From: Rhizaria sp. SCN 62-66
Lineage: Eukaryota > Rhizaria, unplaced
Length of the DNA stretch: 64,000 nt
Assembly (NCBI GenBank): GCA_001724265.1
Contig: MEDY01000004.1
Location: forward strand, 62,001-126,000
Reading direction: 5' to 3'
Shown here: positions 61,928 to 64,000 of the stretch, one piece after another
How the letters are laid out: every line of letters starts with the position of its first letter
Position numbering within the stretch: position 1 is the stretch's first letter
The notes under the pieces: generated by a model
The model's database searches: none
Seen by the model: the letters and a program-made list of their open reading frames with translations, nothing else
What the model was told of the DNA's origin: nothing
Position numbers and translations under genes: made by a program

Positions 61928-62745
61928 GCTGTGTCAGTTGCCGTGCGTTCACGGCTTCTGCTGCTTTGCTGACTCACGTATCAGTCGGCGTCTTGTGCGC
62001 GCGCCTCTGGTTTTTCCCATGTTTGTGGCATGTACGGCCACGCGTATGCGCATGTTGCTTAGCACGATTTTGCGTTTGGAGGCTTACAGTGATCATTGTG
62101 TTTCGTTTGGCCATCTTATACTCTCGTGACTTCTGGACCGAAACGCAGGTTCAGTTCAAATAGCAATCCAACATGGATATAAGAAGGTCTTGCAATGACT
62201 TAAGCATATGTATCAGTACATATCCTATATCTGGGATACTTGTGCGCAGACACAATAACTAAATTAAGCTTATTTATGCGCGTATATCCCCGGTTTTACG
62301 TTCATTTTTTCTCTGACGAAGGAGGGCCCGATCGCGTGCGTACGGTTTAGACGGGAGCCTGGACAATTTCGATCATCTATTTAAAAAACAATACACTGCT
62401 GTCTTATTTATTTTAAGTTGAGTTAGTTGAATCGAGTTCGTTCTTGGTCAGATATCGCGTCTTTTGTGCCACTTCTAGAGTCCATTTTTCGACCCCGGCT
62501 TGACTTTTTCCTTCGGGCTCCTAGCCAGGCCGACCGAGTGCTCGCTCCGTGTCGACCCCGCAAGTTTCGCGGCACTCCTCGGTTCGCTATATTTTACTCG
62601 CCTTAAGTGGGAATTTCTTTACTTTAGAGCAGTCGGCGTGTTTTTCTACATAGATCACTTTTCATTTTCCCGACATCGCTCACTTTGCCCTCAACTTTAT
62701 CCACTTTGCGCGCCCGGCCTTCTCTCCCGAATAGTTTCCTGGCAG
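61928..62745. promoter_or_regulatory. Spacer with promoter of the Hsp70 gene
   Basis: About 820 bp between PIG-Y and the Hsp70-type gene. From about 62450 to the start codon the plus strand is strongly pyrimidine-rich, as expected of a highly expressed gene's promoter and leader. It contains CATTTTTCGACCCCG at 62483-62497. No heat-shock element array (repeated NGAAN) was recognised. No other gene is visible. Confidence 0.45.
62483..62497 (+). promoter_or_regulatory. 15-mer shared by two intergenic regions
   Basis: CATTTTTCGACCCCG occurs here, about 250 bp upstream of the Hsp70-type start codon, and again at 29603-29617 in the spacer upstream of UFD2. A shorter match, GTTTTTCGACC, lies at 31272-31282. 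All three are intergenic. A regulatory role is only suggested by location and exact repetition. Confidence 0.3.
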
Positions 62746-64000
62746 ATGTCCAAGAACAAGACCCGCGTCGCGATTAACGCTGTCGCCGGTAAGGCGAACA
62801 CCAAGGAGAAGGTTTCCAGTGGCCAGGCCTCCGTCGGTATCGACTTCGGCACCACCAAGATCTCCATCGCGGCCTACAAGCCCGACATTGGCGTCTTCGA
62901 CATTATCGTCAACGAGGATGGTGAGCGCGCCACTCCTTGCTACGTTGGTTTCACCAACACCGAGCGTGTCATTGGTACCCCTGCCAAGACTGCCGTCTCC
63001 CGTAACGTCGAGAACACTATCCACTCGTTCCGTGATGCCCTCAACTCCTCCTTCGGCGCCCTCCCCGCCGCGCAGAAGTCCTACGGTGTGTCCGTGCGCC
63101 CCGACGAGAATGACCGCACCGTCTACGAGGTCAAGTTTAAGGCCGAGGCCACGATGGTGACCCCCGACGAGCTCATCCAGGCCCTCTTTGAGCGCGTCAA
63201 GGCGCACGCCGACGGCTACTGGGATGAGGACGTCAAGAACCTCGTCCTCTCCGTGCCCTCCACCTTCTCCGCCGAGGCCCGCGAGGCCATGACCGCGTGC
63301 GCCAACAAGGCCGGCTTCGCCGTCACCGCCGTGCTCGCCGAGCCCCTCGCCGCCGCCATTTCCTTCGGCCTCGATGACGAGACCGCGGCTGATGCTGCCA
63401 TGAAGAAGAACATCCTCGTCGTCGACGTCGGTTCCTACTCGACCACCTTCTCCGTGCTCTCATCCCAGCACGGCCTGCTGTCACTCATCGACACCGACTG
63501 CACCCAGGAGATCGGCGCTACCCACGTCGACGCCCAGCTCTTCACGCACTTCTCCAAGGTCTTCACCACAAAGTTCCAGCTCGACCTCTCCGAGTCCAAG
63601 CGCGCCACCACGCGTCTGCTGCAGGCCTGCGAGGGCGTCAAGAAGTCCCTGTCGTCCATGCCCGCCGCGTCGGTCAAGCTCGACTCGCTGTTCGAGGGCC
63701 AGGACCTCTTCGCTGACGTCACCCGCGCGCGCATGGAGATGATGTGCGACTCGCTCTTCCGTTCCCTCCACAACGCGCTCGTCGCCTTCTTCAAGCGCCC
63801 CCACAACGTCCGCGCCTCGGCCATCACCCACATCGTGCTCGCCGGTGGCGGCGCCGCGCTGCCCCGCACCCAGGCCGTCATCGAGAACTTTTTCGCCGAG
63901 CAGACCGGCGCCTTCACGGCCACCGTGCTCAAGCAGACGCACCCCTCCGAGGCCGCCGTGTTCGGCTGCGCCAAGCAGGCCTCGCTGCTCGCCGGTGTCC
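62746..64000 (+). CDS. SSZ1: Ssz1/HSPA14-like atypical Hsp70, partial at the window edge
   Basis: The frame opens at ATG 62746 and runs off the right edge after 418 codons. The Hsp70 nucleotide-binding domain is complete or nearly so: phosphate-1 loop GIDFGTT at 31-37, GERATPCYV, VLSVPSTFSAEAREA, and VLAGGGAALPRTQAVIENFF. Key residues are altered as in ribosome-associated-complex Hsp70s. The phosphate-2 loop reads DVGSYSTT instead of DLGGGTFD, and the position of the catalytic Lys (Lys71 of Hsc70) is Arg in NTIHSFRD, the same FRD tripeptide as yeast Ssz1. LDSLFEGQDLFADVTRAR matches HSPA14. Ssz1/HSPA14 pairs with a J-protein (Zuotin/MPP11) on ribosomes to activate the chain-folding Hsp70. A 25-residue Lys-rich N-terminal extension precedes the domain. 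Whether a shortened substrate domain follows cannot be seen. Confidence 0.88.
   Translation, partial: MSKNKTRVAINAVAGKANTKEKVSSGQASVGIDFGTTKISIAAYKPDIGVFDIIVNEDGERATPCYVGFTNTERVIGTPAKTAVSRNVENTIHSFRDALNSSFGALPAAQKSYGVSVRPDENDRTVYEVKFKAEATMVTPDELIQALFERVKAHADGYWDEDVKNLVLSVPSTFSAEAREAMTACANKAGFAVTAVLAEPLAAAISFGLDDETAADAAMKKNILVVDVGSYSTTFSVLSSQHGLLSLIDTDCTQEIGATHVDAQLFTHFSKVFTTKFQLDLSESKRATTRLLQACEGVKKSLSSMPAASVKLDSLFEGQDLFADVTRARMEMMCDSLFRSLHNALVAFFKRPHNVRASAITHIVLAGGGAALPRTQAVIENFFAEQTGAFTATVLKQTHPSEAAVFGCAKQASLLAGV

Overview
The window is nuclear DNA of a unicellular eukaryote. Protein-coding genes are large, very GC-rich in the third codon position and full of Ala/Pro/Gly/Ser low-complexity stretches, while the spacers and 5'/3' flanks are clearly AT-richer. 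Spliceosomal introns of about 100-230 nt interrupt six of the genes, nearly all with a GTACG donor and a pyrimidine-AG acceptor. The gene set (PEX1, AOX, UPF2, UFD2/UBE4, kaptin, site-2 protease, PIG-Y, UBLCP1, FEN1, plant-type purple acid phosphatase, Notum/pectin-acetylesterase) fits a free-living heterotrophic protist rather than a fungus, animal or plant. I cannot name the lineage from the sequence; an apusomonad or nucleariid-like protist is only a guess. No rRNA, tRNA, CRISPR, transposon or viral gene was recognised.

Layout: 1-1582 (minus) is an unrecognised partial gene, divergent from PEX1 (2143-6270, plus). AOX (7379-8811, plus, 3 exons) converges on UPF2 (9610-15204, minus), which is divergent from a phosducin-like gene (15701-16559, plus, 2 exons). 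A four-exon coiled-coil gene (16886-19197, plus) converges on a giant UFD2/UBE4 ubiquitin E4 (19457-29080, minus). Then come three minus-strand or divergent units: a two-TM SR-rich protein (29804-31036), a secreted Notum/pectin-acetylesterase hydrolase (31704-33086), and kaptin (34625-37780, plus). Five minus-strand genes follow: a predicted GPI-anchored surface protein (38206-39015), purple acid phosphatase (40194-42188), a short-chain dehydrogenase (42859-44169, 3 exons), UBLCP1 (44661-46752, 5 exons, with an in-frame TAG) and site-2 protease (47240-50329). FEN1 (50633-51914, plus, 2 exons) converges on a 2,532-residue DUF2608-type HAD protein (53007-60605, minus), which is divergent from the small PIG-Y gene (61631-61927, plus). 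An Ssz1/HSPA14-like Hsp70 (62746 to beyond the window end, plus) closes the window.

There is no operon-like organisation. Functionally the window holds housekeeping genes of independent pathways: peroxisome import, mitochondrial alternative respiration, nonsense-mediated decay, ubiquitin/proteasome (UFD2, UBLCP1), chaperones (phosducin-like, Ssz1-like), nutrient signalling (kaptin), regulated membrane proteolysis (S2P), GPI-anchor synthesis (PIG-Y) and DNA replication/repair (FEN1). The most noteworthy points are the in-frame TAG in an otherwise intact UBLCP1, in a window where none of the 17 assigned terminators is TAG, and the extended GTACG donor consensus.
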